Below are positions 1-5,722 of a stretch of 7,302 nt of DNA, in pieces. A program made the position numbers and the translations under genes. The notes beneath the pieces were generated by a model. The model had not been told where the DNA came from. It worked only from the letters and a program-made list of their open reading frames with translations, and ran no database searches. Source of the DNA: Firmicutes bacterium UBA6226 (GTDB lineage Bacteria > Bacillota_A > Clostridia > Peptostreptococcales > Acidaminobacteraceae); NCBI GenBank assembly GCA_002441045.1, contig DJWQ01000179.1, positions 1 to 7,302 of the forward strand, given 5' to 3'. Each line of letters starts with the position of its first letter. Position 1 is the stretch's first letter.

Positions 1-36
1 ATAAAATGCTGGAGTGGATTTTATCCACCCCAACAT
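1..36 (-). terminator. Rho-independent terminator after apbE
   Basis: Positions 6-19 and 23-36 form a 14-bp stem with a 3-nt loop. In minus-strand RNA the two imperfect positions become G-U wobbles, so the stem is continuous; in plus-strand RNA they would be C-A mismatches. This asymmetry, and the TTTTAT that follows on the minus strand, point to a terminator for minus-strand transcripts leaving apbE. The T-tract runs off the window edge, so its full length is not visible. Positions 37-89 show nothing else. Confidence 0.65.
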
Positions 37-89
37 TTATTGTAGAGCCTTATAATTTTGAATGTGACGAAACGATTTTTTTAAGATTA

Positions 90-1298
90 CTATTCTAACG
101 CACCAATATTTTCATACAAGGTATTCGTTAGTATAAACTTATCTGCAAGACCATCTGTATAGTAAATCTTGTTATCATAGGTTACGAGCAACACTTCAAT
201 GTCATCTCTAGTTTCAGCATACTGATAAGCATCCTCTAGGCCCATGACAAACAAGGACGTAGATAAACCATCACCATCAACCGACTTTTCTGAGATAATT
301 GAAATCGCAGCAAGTTCATTCGTTTCCGGATAGCCTGTAAATGGATTGAGAATATGATGATATCTAACACCATCCTGGATAAAATAACGTTCGTAAACGC
401 CAGATGAAACGATTGAATTGTCCTTGAGTTGTAAGATGCCCACGATATCACTTTGTCCACCATTGGGATCCCTGACGCCTACAGCCCAATAATCACTATT
501 CGGTTTATTCCCTACAGTTAATACATTACCACCAAGATTAATAATCGCAGCATCGAATCCACGGCTTAAAATAATTTCTTTGATGGCATCGGCTATATAG
601 CCCTTAGCAATCGCGCCAAGATCCAATTTCATATCCACTTTATTAAGGTATACAGAATGATTTGTTTCATCCAATATGACGTCCTTATAATTAACCAGAG
701 CCATTGAAGCCTTAATCTCATCTTCTCCTGGAAGTCTTGCATTATCTGTTCCTATGCCCCATAGATCTACAAGCGGACCAATGGAAATATCAAACTTACC
801 GCCTGATAGATTCGAATATTCTAAACCCTTATTTATCAAGTCCCACAGGGGATCTGAAACTACAACGGGCTCAATGCCAGCATTAGCATTAATCTTATCT
901 ACCTCTGACGTCTCGATATTTTTAGAAATCATTTTCTCAAAATAATCAATCTTTGAAAATATTTCATCAAATAACTTTGTCGGGGCTTCGTATTCATCAT
1001 AAATACTTATTTTAATATAAGTTCCAATTTGATAACTATCTTGTGATGTAATGACGCTTTGCGTCTTACTATCATTAACAATTGACGATTCAGATCTAAT
1101 GACATCCGCGGGAACTTCAAATGTTTCATCATCTGAATAGGCTTGGGTTGCTTGAGTAGTTGTGTCTGTTTGCTCAGTACTGGTACTTGTCGATGTGTTA
1201 GCATTTGTACTTGTCTCCGTTTCAACAGAACTCTTACTTTGACAAGCAGTGACAAATAGCATAATGCAAACGAGTAGTATTGCGATTTTGCCCTTCAT
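90..1298 (-). CDS. apbE: FAD:protein FMN transferase (ApbE family lipoprotein)
   Basis: This 402-residue protein should transfer FMN from FAD to a Thr/Ser of extracytoplasmic flavoproteins (RnfG/NqrC-type or FMN-binding-domain proteins) and act on the outer face of the membrane. A lipoprotein signal peptide ends in the lipobox VTAC with Cys19. A Ser/Thr-rich low-complexity linker follows at about 22-55. The ApbE fold is marked by SGGKFDISIGPLVDLWG (165-181), LDLGAIAKGYIAD (225-237), NLGGN (254-258), HHILNPFTGYP (314-324) and DGLST (343-347); Asp343 and Thr347 match the family's Mg2+-binding D-x3-T pair. The start is supported by AGGTGGAGG at 1303-1311. It has its own promoter but lies 69 nt after the DUF4097 gene with no terminator between, so readthrough is possible. 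No protein visible in the window carries a target flavinylation motif, so its client is encoded elsewhere. Family assignment is very secure. Confidence 0.96.
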   Translation of the reverse strand: MKGKIAILLVCIMLFVTACQSKSSVETETSTNANTSTSTSTEQTDTTTQATQAYSDDETFEVPADVIRSESSIVNDSKTQSVITSQDSYQIGTYIKISIYDEYEAPTKLFDEIFSKIDYFEKMISKNIETSEVDKINANAGIEPVVVSDPLWDLINKGLEYSNLSGGKFDISIGPLVDLWGIGTDNARLPGEDEIKASMALVNYKDVILDETNHSVYLNKVDMKLDLGAIAKGYIADAIKEIILSRGFDAAIINLGGNVLTVGNKPNSDYWAVGVRDPNGGQSDIVGILQLKDNSIVSSGVYERYFIQDGVRYHHILNPFTGYPETNELAAISIISEKSVDGDGLSTSLFVMGLEDAYQYAETRDDIEVLLVTYDNKIYYTDGLADKFILTNTLYENIGALE

Positions 1299-1337
1299 AT
1301 TTCCTCCACCTAATGGTTTTTCTATACTCTACATTCC

Positions 1338-1366
1338 ATTATACCATACCCGAAACCTATTATTAA
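1338..1366 (-). promoter_or_regulatory. Sigma-A type promoter of apbE, extended -10
   Basis: On the minus strand there is a perfect -10 TATAAT (1338-1343) preceded by TG one base upstream, making an extended -10. A weaker -35, TTAATA (1361-1366), lies 17 nt upstream. The -35 lies immediately downstream of the DUF4097 stop codon. The predicted start near 1331 gives a leader of about 33 nt to the apbE ATG at 1298. Confidence 0.7.
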
Positions 1367-1368
1367 AG

Positions 1369-2340
1369 TTACAATCCGTGTTCTGAGCTATCTAATAAAA
1401 TTTCGCCTGAAATCGCTTTAAGTCTAATTTTATAATCATCAGATTTGCCTTGTTGAACGACGCGTTTTCTACCGCTCATTTCTTTGTTAACCACTCCAAA
1501 TCCGCTGGGATCAATACTTCCCGTTACTGCTTCTATAGACAAATCGTATTTTTCTGGTTTCGGAACGTAGACCATCATTTTCCCTGATACCAACTGCCCG
1601 TTCACGATTTTGACATCACCGAGCTCTGTGTAATCAATGGTTCCAGAAACGTTGTTTAAGTGTATTTTATTGTGCTTACCTTTAACTTTTATTTTGCCCG
1701 ACGTTGCTGTATAACTCCCTTGAGAACATGTAACATCATCGACTACAATCGTTCCTGAAGTCGCATTTACCGTCAATCTAGAAGCCTTAACTTGTGCGAT
1801 TTGAATGTTTCCACTGACGTTCTTGAGATTAAAATCATACCCAGAAATACCGATGAGCGATATATTTCCAGAAACACACGATACCTCAGCTTCACCAATC
1901 ACAGTTGACATTGGTAATTTGATGTTTATAAAGAGTTTTTGTTTCAAAATTTGAGCGCTATTCTTAATAAATTCTATTAGATCATTGACACCTTGAGGTC
2001 GCTTCTCCTTGATGGTTATCAAATCGCCCTCTTCACTGAAAATTAGCCAATCCGGCTTAGGCATAAGCGCACGAGTTTCACCATCTAAGATTTCTATGGT
2101 GACATCATCCACATTTGATTTTTCAAAATTAATGCGACTGGCAATCAATGCGACTTTGAAACGCTTGACGTTGTCAATTGTTCCGTTATATCCTGACGCT
2201 TCTTCAGTTTCTACTTCATCTACTTCTTTGGTTAATGTAATTTTTTCCGTTTGATCTACAGCTTCTATAAGGTTTAATGCTTCCTCTGGAGAAATCTCGC
2301 CTGAGGCTACCATTTTTAATATTTCTAACTTTTCATTCAT
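1369..2340 (-). CDS. DUF4097 family protein with YvlB/LiaX-like N-terminal domain
   Basis: The 323-residue protein opens with a short helical SHOCT-like segment, MNEKLEILKMVASGEISPEEALNLIEAV (1-28), typical of YvlB/LiaX-type proteins. After an acidic linker (about 38-50) comes a long beta-rich DUF4097 region. There the motif [VTI]-[ST]-G-x-[IM] recurs at about 157, 176, 195, 214, 232, 252, 272 and 310, as expected for a stacked beta-solenoid-like fold. No signal peptide or membrane segment is visible. Relatives are linked to cell-envelope stress (LiaX, YvlB), but the precise role here is not readable. I chose ATG at 2340 because AGGAGG (2349-2354) lies 8 nt upstream. An upstream in-frame ATG at 2379 has no ribosome site and falls inside the promoter at 2366-2394. 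apbE follows in the same direction. Family is secure, function is inference. Confidence 0.88.
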   Translation of the reverse strand: MNEKLEILKMVASGEISPEEALNLIEAVDQTEKITLTKEVDEVETEEASGYNGTIDNVKRFKVALIASRINFEKSNVDDVTIEILDGETRALMPKPDWLIFSEEGDLITIKEKRPQGVNDLIEFIKNSAQILKQKLFINIKLPMSTVIGEAEVSCVSGNISLIGISGYDFNLKNVSGNIQIAQVKASRLTVNATSGTIVVDDVTCSQGSYTATSGKIKVKGKHNKIHLNNVSGTIDYTELGDVKIVNGQLVSGKMMVYVPKPEKYDLSIEAVTGSIDPSGFGVVNKEMSGRKRVVQQGKSDDYKIRLKAISGEILLDSSEHGL

Positions 2341-2365
2341 CAGCAATACCTCCTCTTCTATCTCC

Positions 2366-2394
2366 AAAATACACGCCAATATTCAACATGTCAA
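2366..2394 (-). promoter_or_regulatory. Sigma-A type promoter of the DUF4097 gene
   Basis: On the minus strand a perfect -35 TTGACA (2389-2394) is separated by exactly 17 nt from a -10 TATTTT (2366-2371). Transcription would start near 2358-2360, leaving a leader of only about 20 nt that just contains the AGGAGG at 2349-2354. This fixes the gene start at 2340. Confidence 0.75.
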
Positions 2395-2484
2395 TGCAGC
2401 CAAGAGATTTCTAATATCATTTTAACCAAATATTTCCCTAACTCATTCTGAAGCACTTAATGTCTTCCCTTTAATTTATAGACC

Positions 2485-2510
2485 AAAAAACGGTGCCCTA
2501 AGGCACCGTT
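2485..2510 (-). terminator. Rho-independent terminator abutting the left IS end
   Basis: Positions 2489-2497 and 2502-2510 form a 9-bp stem with a 4-nt loop. On the minus strand it is followed by TTTTTT (2485-2490; two of these T's pair in the stem). It would stop minus-strand transcription coming from the right, and could be the original terminator of the atoE operon, now separated from it by the IS. Its inner edge at 2510 touches the first base of the IS inverted repeat at 2511. Confidence 0.65.
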
Positions 2511-2525
2511 ACAGACTGAAGACAA
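2511..2525 (+). repeat. Left terminal inverted repeat (IRL)
   Basis: acagactgaagacaa is the exact reverse complement of 4052-4066 (15 of 15). Outside it the two flanks still share ACCG at the same distance (2505-2508 against the complement of 4069-4072), separated from the repeat by two mismatched bases. Confidence 0.9.
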
Positions 2526-2526
2526 A

Positions 2527-2553
2527 GTCGACACAAAAGTGTCGGCTTTTTTT
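2527..2553 (+). terminator. Inbound terminator inside the left IS end
   Basis: Positions 2527-2534 and 2539-2546 pair over 8 bp (one G-U) around an AAAA loop, followed by seven T's (2547-2553) on the plus strand. It begins one base inside IRL and lies upstream of the transposase promoter. It should therefore block transcription entering from outside rather than end any IS gene. Confidence 0.8.
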
Positions 2554-2569
2554 CGTAAACAAAAAGGAG

Positions 2570-2597
2570 TTTTCATACTTTTGTCGAATAATACAAT
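2570..2597 (+). promoter_or_regulatory. Probable transposase promoter
   Basis: A -10 TACAAT (2592-2597) lies 16 nt after a weak -35 TTTTCA (2570-2575). It sits between the inbound terminator and the transposase ribosome site AGGAG (2610-2614), which is 8 nt from the ATG at 2623. The weak -35 fits low IS expression but makes the call tentative. Confidence 0.45.
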
Positions 2598-2622
2598 AAG
2601 AGAAAAAACAGGAGTGTGAAAT

Positions 2623-3216
2623 ATGTTAAAAAAGCAAGATATGACGCATAGAGATCAAGTAGAAATGATTAGTCTAGATCAGCTAGTACCCAAAGATCAT
2701 CTCGTTAGAAAAATTGACTCAAAGATAAATTTTGAGTTCATATATGAAAGAGTAATTGATTTATACAGCGAAGATGCTGGCAGACCCAGTATTGATCCTC
2801 TCGTACTATTTAAGATAGCGTTTATTCAATACTTATTCGGGATACGATCAATGCGCCAAACAATTAAGGAAATAGAAACAAACATAGCGTATAGATGGTT
2901 TTTAGGATTTGGACTTAGTGATGAAATACCTCACTTTACAACCTTTGGGAAGAACTATGCAAGAAGATTTGAAGGGACAAAAGTATTCGAGCATATCTTC
3001 AATGAGATTTTAAAGCAAGCGATAGAATCAGGTTGTGTTAAACCAGAAGAAGTATTCATCGATGGTACTCACGTGAAAGCAAGTGCTAACAAAAACAAAC
3101 GAATGAAAGTGCTCATCAAAGAAGAAGGCAGACTTTACGCAAGTTTACTAGAAGAAGAAATCAACGAGCAACGTGCGACAGAAGGATTAAAACCACTAAA
3201 AAAAAAGATAAAATAG
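2623..3216 (+). CDS. IS1182-type transposase, N-terminal part (ORF A)
   Basis: The 197-residue product carries the DUF772-type N-terminal domain at about 14-115, including EDAGRPSIDPLVLFKIAFIQYLFG (50-73), a RSMRQTIKEIETNIAYRWFLG stretch (75-95) and HFTTFGKNYARRF (104-116). Asp147 in VFIDGTHVKA is the expected first catalytic Asp of the DDE domain. The reading frame stops 9 bases after a run of nine A's (3198-3206), so the second Asp and the Glu are encoded only in the next frame. Alone it could bind DNA but not catalyse transposition; a regulator role is conceivable but unproven. Its ribosome site AGGAG at 2610-2614 is good. A -1 shift at 3201-3207 would give a 448-residue full-length enzyme, close to the family's usual size. 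Confidence 0.85.
   Translation: MLKKQDMTHRDQVEMISLDQLVPKDHLVRKIDSKINFEFIYERVIDLYSEDAGRPSIDPLVLFKIAFIQYLFGIRSMRQTIKEIETNIAYRWFLGFGLSDEIPHFTTFGKNYARRFEGTKVFEHIFNEILKQAIESGCVKPEEVFIDGTHVKASANKNKRMKVLIKEEGRLYASLLEEEINEQRATEGLKPLKKKIK
3201..3207 (+). promoter_or_regulatory. Candidate -1 frameshift heptamer A-AAA-AAG
   Basis: In the ORF A frame the bases read A AAA AAG, the canonical bacterial -1 slippery heptamer known from dnaX and IS3-group elements. Slipping back one base makes the next codon GAT (3207), which opens the ORF B frame and gives ...PLKKKDKIAEKE.... A purine-rich GAAGGA (3181-3186) lies 14 nt upstream and could act as a stimulatory Shine-Dalgarno-like site. Downstream pairing (CTGA 3217-3220 with TCAG 3229-3232) is weak. 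The same result would follow from a lost A in a ten-A run or from polymerase slippage on the nine A's. Confidence 0.5.
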
Positions 3217-3968
3217 CTGAGAAGGAAATCAGTAAAAGTCCAGTAGATCCAGATTCAGGTTTGTTTTATAAGAATGAATATGAAAGAATGTTCTGCTATA
3301 ACCTCAACACGGCATGCGATAAGCACGGCTTTGTCTTGGGGGTACATGTAAGTAGCGGCAATGTTCATGATTCAAAGAACTTCGTACCAATATTTGATCA
3401 AGTTAAGGAAAAGTTCCCACAAATGAAAGCCGCAGTAGCTGATGCGGGTTATGTAACACCACATATCGCAAAGCATTGTTTTGACAATAACGTCATTCCA
3501 GTTTTACCTTATAAAAGACCAATGACAAAGGATGGTTTTTTTAGAAAACACGAGTATGTATACGATGAGTATTTTGATGAGTACATTTGTCCAAAGGAAG
3601 AGCTTTTAACTTATTCTAGAACCGATCGAGACGGATATCGTCTTTATCATTCTAACCCAAGAGTTTGTAAGAATTGTGATGCGTTAAGCCAATGTACTCA
3701 GGGTAAAGAGAACAAAAAGACCATAACCAGACACATATGGAGTGAGTATCTTGAGGAAGCAAATCACTTAAGGCACACACCATACAACAAGAAACTCTAT
3801 AGCTTAAGGTCGCAAACCATCGAAAGAGTATTTGCAGATTTTAAAGAAAAGCATGGCATGAGGTATACGCATTATCGAGGAAAAGATAAAGTGCGTGACG
3901 AAGCGATGCTTGCTTTTGCATGCATGAACATGAAAAAACTAGCCTCATGGCTAAGTAAAGCAGCATAG
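3207..3968 (+). CDS. IS1182-type transposase, C-terminal part (ORF B)
   Basis: This frame is read as a continuation of ORF A after a -1 shift; residue numbers below are for the 448-residue fusion. It holds the rest of the DDE domain: Asp274 in AAVADAGYVTPH, and Glu401 in QTIERVFADFKEKHGMRYTHYRG, matching the second Asp and the final Glu. Between them Cys323, Cys349, Cys352 and Cys358 form the zinc-ribbon-like insert common in this group. No convincing ribosome site precedes the TTG at 3261 or the ATG at 3288, so separate translation is unlikely. The frame after the break is clean for 253 codons with all motifs intact, arguing for a recent lesion or a working frameshift. The stop codon lies in the loop of its terminator. 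Confidence 0.85.
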   Translation, partial: DKIAEKEISKSPVDPDSGLFYKNEYERMFCYNLNTACDKHGFVLGVHVSSGNVHDSKNFVPIFDQVKEKFPQMKAAVADAGYVTPHIAKHCFDNNVIPVLPYKRPMTKDGFFRKHEYVYDEYFDEYICPKEELLTYSRTDRDGYRLYHSNPRVCKNCDALSQCTQGKENKKTITRHIWSEYLEEANHLRHTPYNKKLYSLRSQTIERVFADFKEKHGMRYTHYRGKDKVRDEAMLAFACMNMKKLASWLSKAA

Positions 3969-3982
3969 TATTGCTGTTTTTT
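3957..3982 (+). terminator. Transposase terminator
   Basis: CAGCA (3961-3965) pairs with TGCTG (3972-3976), extended by AAAG with TTTT (one G-U), and is followed by T's to 3982. The transposase stop codon (3966-3968) lies in the loop, so termination follows directly on translation. Confidence 0.7.
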
Positions 3983-4017
3983 CTCCATATTTCTACATAG
4001 TTTCTGCAATTACTACG

Positions 4018-4053
4018 AAAAAATTCCCCTTTGATGGATTTCAAAGGGGAATT
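4018..4053 (-). terminator. Inbound terminator inside the right IS end
   Basis: Positions 4022-4034 and 4041-4053 form a perfect 13-bp stem with a 6-nt loop. On the minus strand it is followed by TTTTTT (4023 down to 4018) and then CG. It faces transcription entering the IS from the atoE operon and would shield the transposase gene from antisense RNA. It may now serve as that operon's terminator. Confidence 0.85.
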
Positions 4054-4066
4054 GTCTTCAGTCTGT
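4052..4066 (-). repeat. Right terminal inverted repeat (IRR)
   Basis: ttgtcttcagtctgt is the exact reverse complement of IRL at 2511-2525. Its first two bases also form the base of the inbound terminator stem. Confidence 0.9.
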
Positions 4067-4095
4067 GGCGGTAACCTTACCGCCATTCAAACTGT
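4067..4095 (+). repeat. 29-bp hairpin repeat, copy 1
   Basis: GGCGGTAA and TTACCGCC form an 8-bp stem around CC (4067-4084), followed by attcaaactgt. The unit recurs at 4240-4268 in the same orientation with a single difference (28 of 29). It starts at the first base outside IRR. Confidence 0.85.
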
Positions 4096-4238
4096 AGACA
4101 AATTCTATAGGATGTGAGCTTGTCGAGAAACGTTAAGGACAAGGAAATGAGAAAGCCTGCATTCGCAGCGTATTAAACATACGTAAGAAGGCAGGCTTTT
4201 GATATTGACGCCGTAATTGACGTTTGTCGTCAAGCTGA
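4087..4238 (+). mobile_element. MITE-like or relic segment with IS-like ends
   Basis: The left edge (4087-4105) matches IRL plus its inner flank (2511-2529) at 15 of 19 positions in the same orientation. The right edge (4224-4238) matches IRR (4052-4066) at 11 of 15. It encodes nothing. Inside are a 9-bp stem with a 30-nt loop (4152-4199) and the hairpin TTGACG-TTTGT-CGTCAA (4217-4233). It lies between the two 29-bp hairpin repeats. This suggests a small non-autonomous element, or a decayed copy, of the same IS group. That is an inference from the ends only. Confidence 0.45.
4152..4199 (+). other. Long-loop hairpin, weak terminator-like
   Basis: AAAGCCTGC (4152-4160) pairs perfectly with GCAGGCTTT (4191-4199) around a 30-nt loop, which itself can form a 5-bp CGTAT/ATACG stem (4169-4183). 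Only a short T-run follows on either strand, so it may be a weak terminator or simply the structural core of the MITE-like segment. Confidence 0.5.
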
Positions 4239-4239
4239 A

Positions 4240-4268
4240 GGCGGTAAACTTACCGCCATTCAAACTGT
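4240..4268 (+). repeat. 29-bp hairpin repeat, copy 2
   Basis: This second copy of the unit at 4067-4095 has AC instead of CC in the hairpin loop. It follows the IRR-like edge of the MITE-like segment after one base, just as copy 1 follows IRR. Confidence 0.85.
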
Positions 4269-4327
4269 CTTATCGCTAGATTAAGCGTTTGTATTGATTA
4301 TTTGCGAGCATTCATAGATAGAGCTAT

Positions 4328-5656
4328 TTATAATAGAATGCCTGGTAAAATTAAAAGTGCAAGCGACGTTACGACAAACCATCCAAACCAGATGAAGGCC
4401 ATCATACCCCAAGCGTCTTTAAGTTCCATCTTGACAAGGGCCAATGCTGGAATGATGTAAAGCGGTTGTAGAAGATTCGTAGCTTCATCACCGAGCATAA
4501 ATGCAGTTGCTATACTTGGTATGTGTGCATTTAATGCTTGTGCCGCTTCTATGAGCACTGGACCTTGTACGATCCACTGGCCGCCTTGAGAAGGCACAAA
4601 TAAGTTGACAATAGAAGCTGAAATATATGAGAACATATAAATCGTATTGCTGGATGCTACGCCGATCAAACCATCCGCTAAAACTTGTGTTAAGCCCGAA
4701 GAAGCCATGATGCCCATGATACCACCGTAGAATGGGAATTGGATCATAACTTGAGTTGCGATTGACATATTTTCTTGAATTGCCGTTACAAAACCTATTG
4801 GCGTTTGATATAAAAGCATTGCAAGTACTAAGAAGAAGAAGATGACGAGGTTAAGGGTTAAGCCGCCACCAGCTAAATAGTGCATCACCATATAGATTAT
4901 GCCTGCTAAGACTAAAATCATCATTAGGATTCTGCTGTTGTTCATACGATCTGCAAGTGTCTTAATTTCAACTGGACCTTTTGCGATATTAGTGTGAATT
5001 TCACCATCAAATTCAACGACTTCATCCGCAGATGGTCTCATAAAGATTGCGATTAATACAGTTGTAACGAATAATGCGCCAACGGTGATTAAACCCATTG
5101 GATTTAACGCTGTTTCAGATACTGGAAGCACGCCAATTTTGTCCACTAAAAAGTGATCAGGTGAAGCCAAAAGTGCAACCACTGAGATCGAAGGACAAAT
5201 TGGTTGAATCAAGAGCATACATGCATAACCTACTGCCACCATAAATGGGAAGTGACACCCCTTGACATTTTTCGACAAATACATTGATAAAATTGGCGCG
5301 AGAATTGTCGCAAATGCCCAGTTAATGTAGCCTGCAATACAAGTTACAATAATGAGTACCAAGTATGCAGCAGTTGGTGTTTTCGGTATTTTTGCAATTT
5401 TTGACAATTGTTTTTCAATGACAGGTGCTTTCGCAACTGCACTTGTAATAACGACCATAATCGTCATTTGGAATGCAAAAGTTAACATCGACCATAATCC
5501 GTCATACCAGTATTTAATTAAGTCAAGCGCACTCGTCGCTGTTAACACTAGCGCTAAAATTGCCACGATAAAAGTTAACATCACACTGAATACAAATGAA
5601 TTTGGAATAATTCGATCCGCTGCAAACTGAAATCTCTTAGAAAATTTCCACAACAT
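4328..5656 (-). CDS. atoE: Short-chain fatty acid transporter, AtoE family
   Basis: This 442-residue polytopic membrane protein matches the AtoE/SCFA_trans family in length (about 440) and throughout its sequence. AtoE-type proteins move short-chain acids such as acetoacetate or butyrate across the cytoplasmic membrane. Recognisable blocks are IIPNSFVFSVMLTF (16-29), YWYDGLWSMLTFAFQM (49-64), AGYINWAFATILAP (108-121), QFPFYGGIMGIM (306-317), the signature VPSQGGQWIVQGP (354-366) and GDEATNLLQP (389-398). Many hydrophobic segments span residues about 20-440, with a hydrophilic loop near 207-240. The ATG at 5656 has GGGAGG (5665-5670) 8 nt upstream. It follows the dehydrogenase gene by 66 nt, so co-transcription is likely. 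The IS lies downstream. Direction (uptake or export) and exact acid cannot be read; the neighbours point to acetoacetate or a beta-hydroxy or keto acid. Confidence 0.93.
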   Translation of the reverse strand: MLWKFSKRFQFAADRIIPNSFVFSVMLTFIVAILALVLTATSALDLIKYWYDGLWSMLTFAFQMTIMVVITSAVAKAPVIEKQLSKIAKIPKTPTAAYLVLIIVTCIAGYINWAFATILAPILSMYLSKNVKGCHFPFMVAVGYACMLLIQPICPSISVVALLASPDHFLVDKIGVLPVSETALNPMGLITVGALFVTTVLIAIFMRPSADEVVEFDGEIHTNIAKGPVEIKTLADRMNNSRILMMILVLAGIIYMVMHYLAGGGLTLNLVIFFFLVLAMLLYQTPIGFVTAIQENMSIATQVMIQFPFYGGIMGIMASSGLTQVLADGLIGVASSNTIYMFSYISASIVNLFVPSQGGQWIVQGPVLIEAAQALNAHIPSIATAFMLGDEATNLLQPLYIIPALALVKMELKDAWGMMAFIWFGWFVVTSLALLILPGILL

Positions 5657-5699
5657 AAAAATAGCCTCCCATAAAATTATTTAACCCCTATTTCACTTT

Positions 5700-5714
5700 G
5701 GCATCCTAGATGCC
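5700..5714 (-). other. Intercistronic hairpin between dehydrogenase and atoE
   Basis: GGCATC and GATGCC form a perfect 6-bp stem around a 3-nt loop. No T-tract follows on the minus strand, so it is more likely a processing or stability element, or a weak attenuator, than a full terminator. Confidence 0.4.
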
Positions 5715-5722
5715 TTACCCAA

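Larger units (their letters stand above)
2511..4066 (+). mobile_element. IS1182-type insertion sequence
   Basis: This 1556-bp element is bounded by perfect 15-bp inverted repeats and carries one transposase gene split into two frames. The DUF772-like N-terminal part, the D-D-E arrangement and the four-cysteine insert fit the IS1182 family, whose members are of this size and usually have a single transposase ORF. It has an inbound terminator inside each end, its own promoter, and a terminator after the transposase. No direct target duplication is visible: the left flank ends ACCGTT and the right flank starts GGCGGT. It interrupts the intergenic region between two minus-strand transcription units and breaks no gene. 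Family assignment rests on protein features; I could not run a search. Confidence 0.88.
3969..4327. other. 359-bp gene-free stretch: IS tail, hairpins and MITE-like segment
   Basis: No ORF with a ribosome site was found on either strand. It contains, left to right, the transposase terminator tail, the inbound right-end terminator, IRR, a hairpin, a segment with IS-like ends, a second copy of the hairpin, and 59 bp of AT-rich sequence before the atoE stop. That last part has only a 4-bp CGCT/AGCG hairpin. No U-tract terminator for the atoE operon is seen before the IS. Confidence 0.7.

Noticed and set aside
236..1255. Open frames at 236-463, 754-945 and 1007-1255
   Set aside because: They overlap apbE in other frames, have no ribosome site and show no family features.
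2009..2254. 81-codon plus-strand frame inside the DUF4097 gene
   Set aside because: It is an antisense shadow of a clear coding region, without start signals.
2459..2467. TGTCTTC left of the IS as another IR fragment
   Set aside because: Only 7 bases match IRR with no further similarity, which is easily due to chance.
2505..4075. Target site duplication around the IS
   Set aside because: The bases directly outside the 15-bp repeats differ. The shared ACCG is in inverted, not direct, orientation.
3841..4086. 81-codon minus-strand frame across the IS right end
   Set aside because: It runs through the transposase 3' end, two terminators and IRR, and has no recognisable domain.
4087..4268. Riboswitch or structured regulatory RNA upstream of a gene
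   Set aside because: No gene follows on the plus strand, and on the minus strand it lies downstream of atoE. The end similarity to the IS is a better explanation.
4067..4268. CRISPR-like repeat pair
   Set aside because: There are only two copies, spaced 173 bp apart, with no regular spacers and no cas genes.
5352..5630. 92-codon plus-strand frame inside atoE
   Set aside because: It is the complement of hydrophobic atoE codons with no ribosome site.
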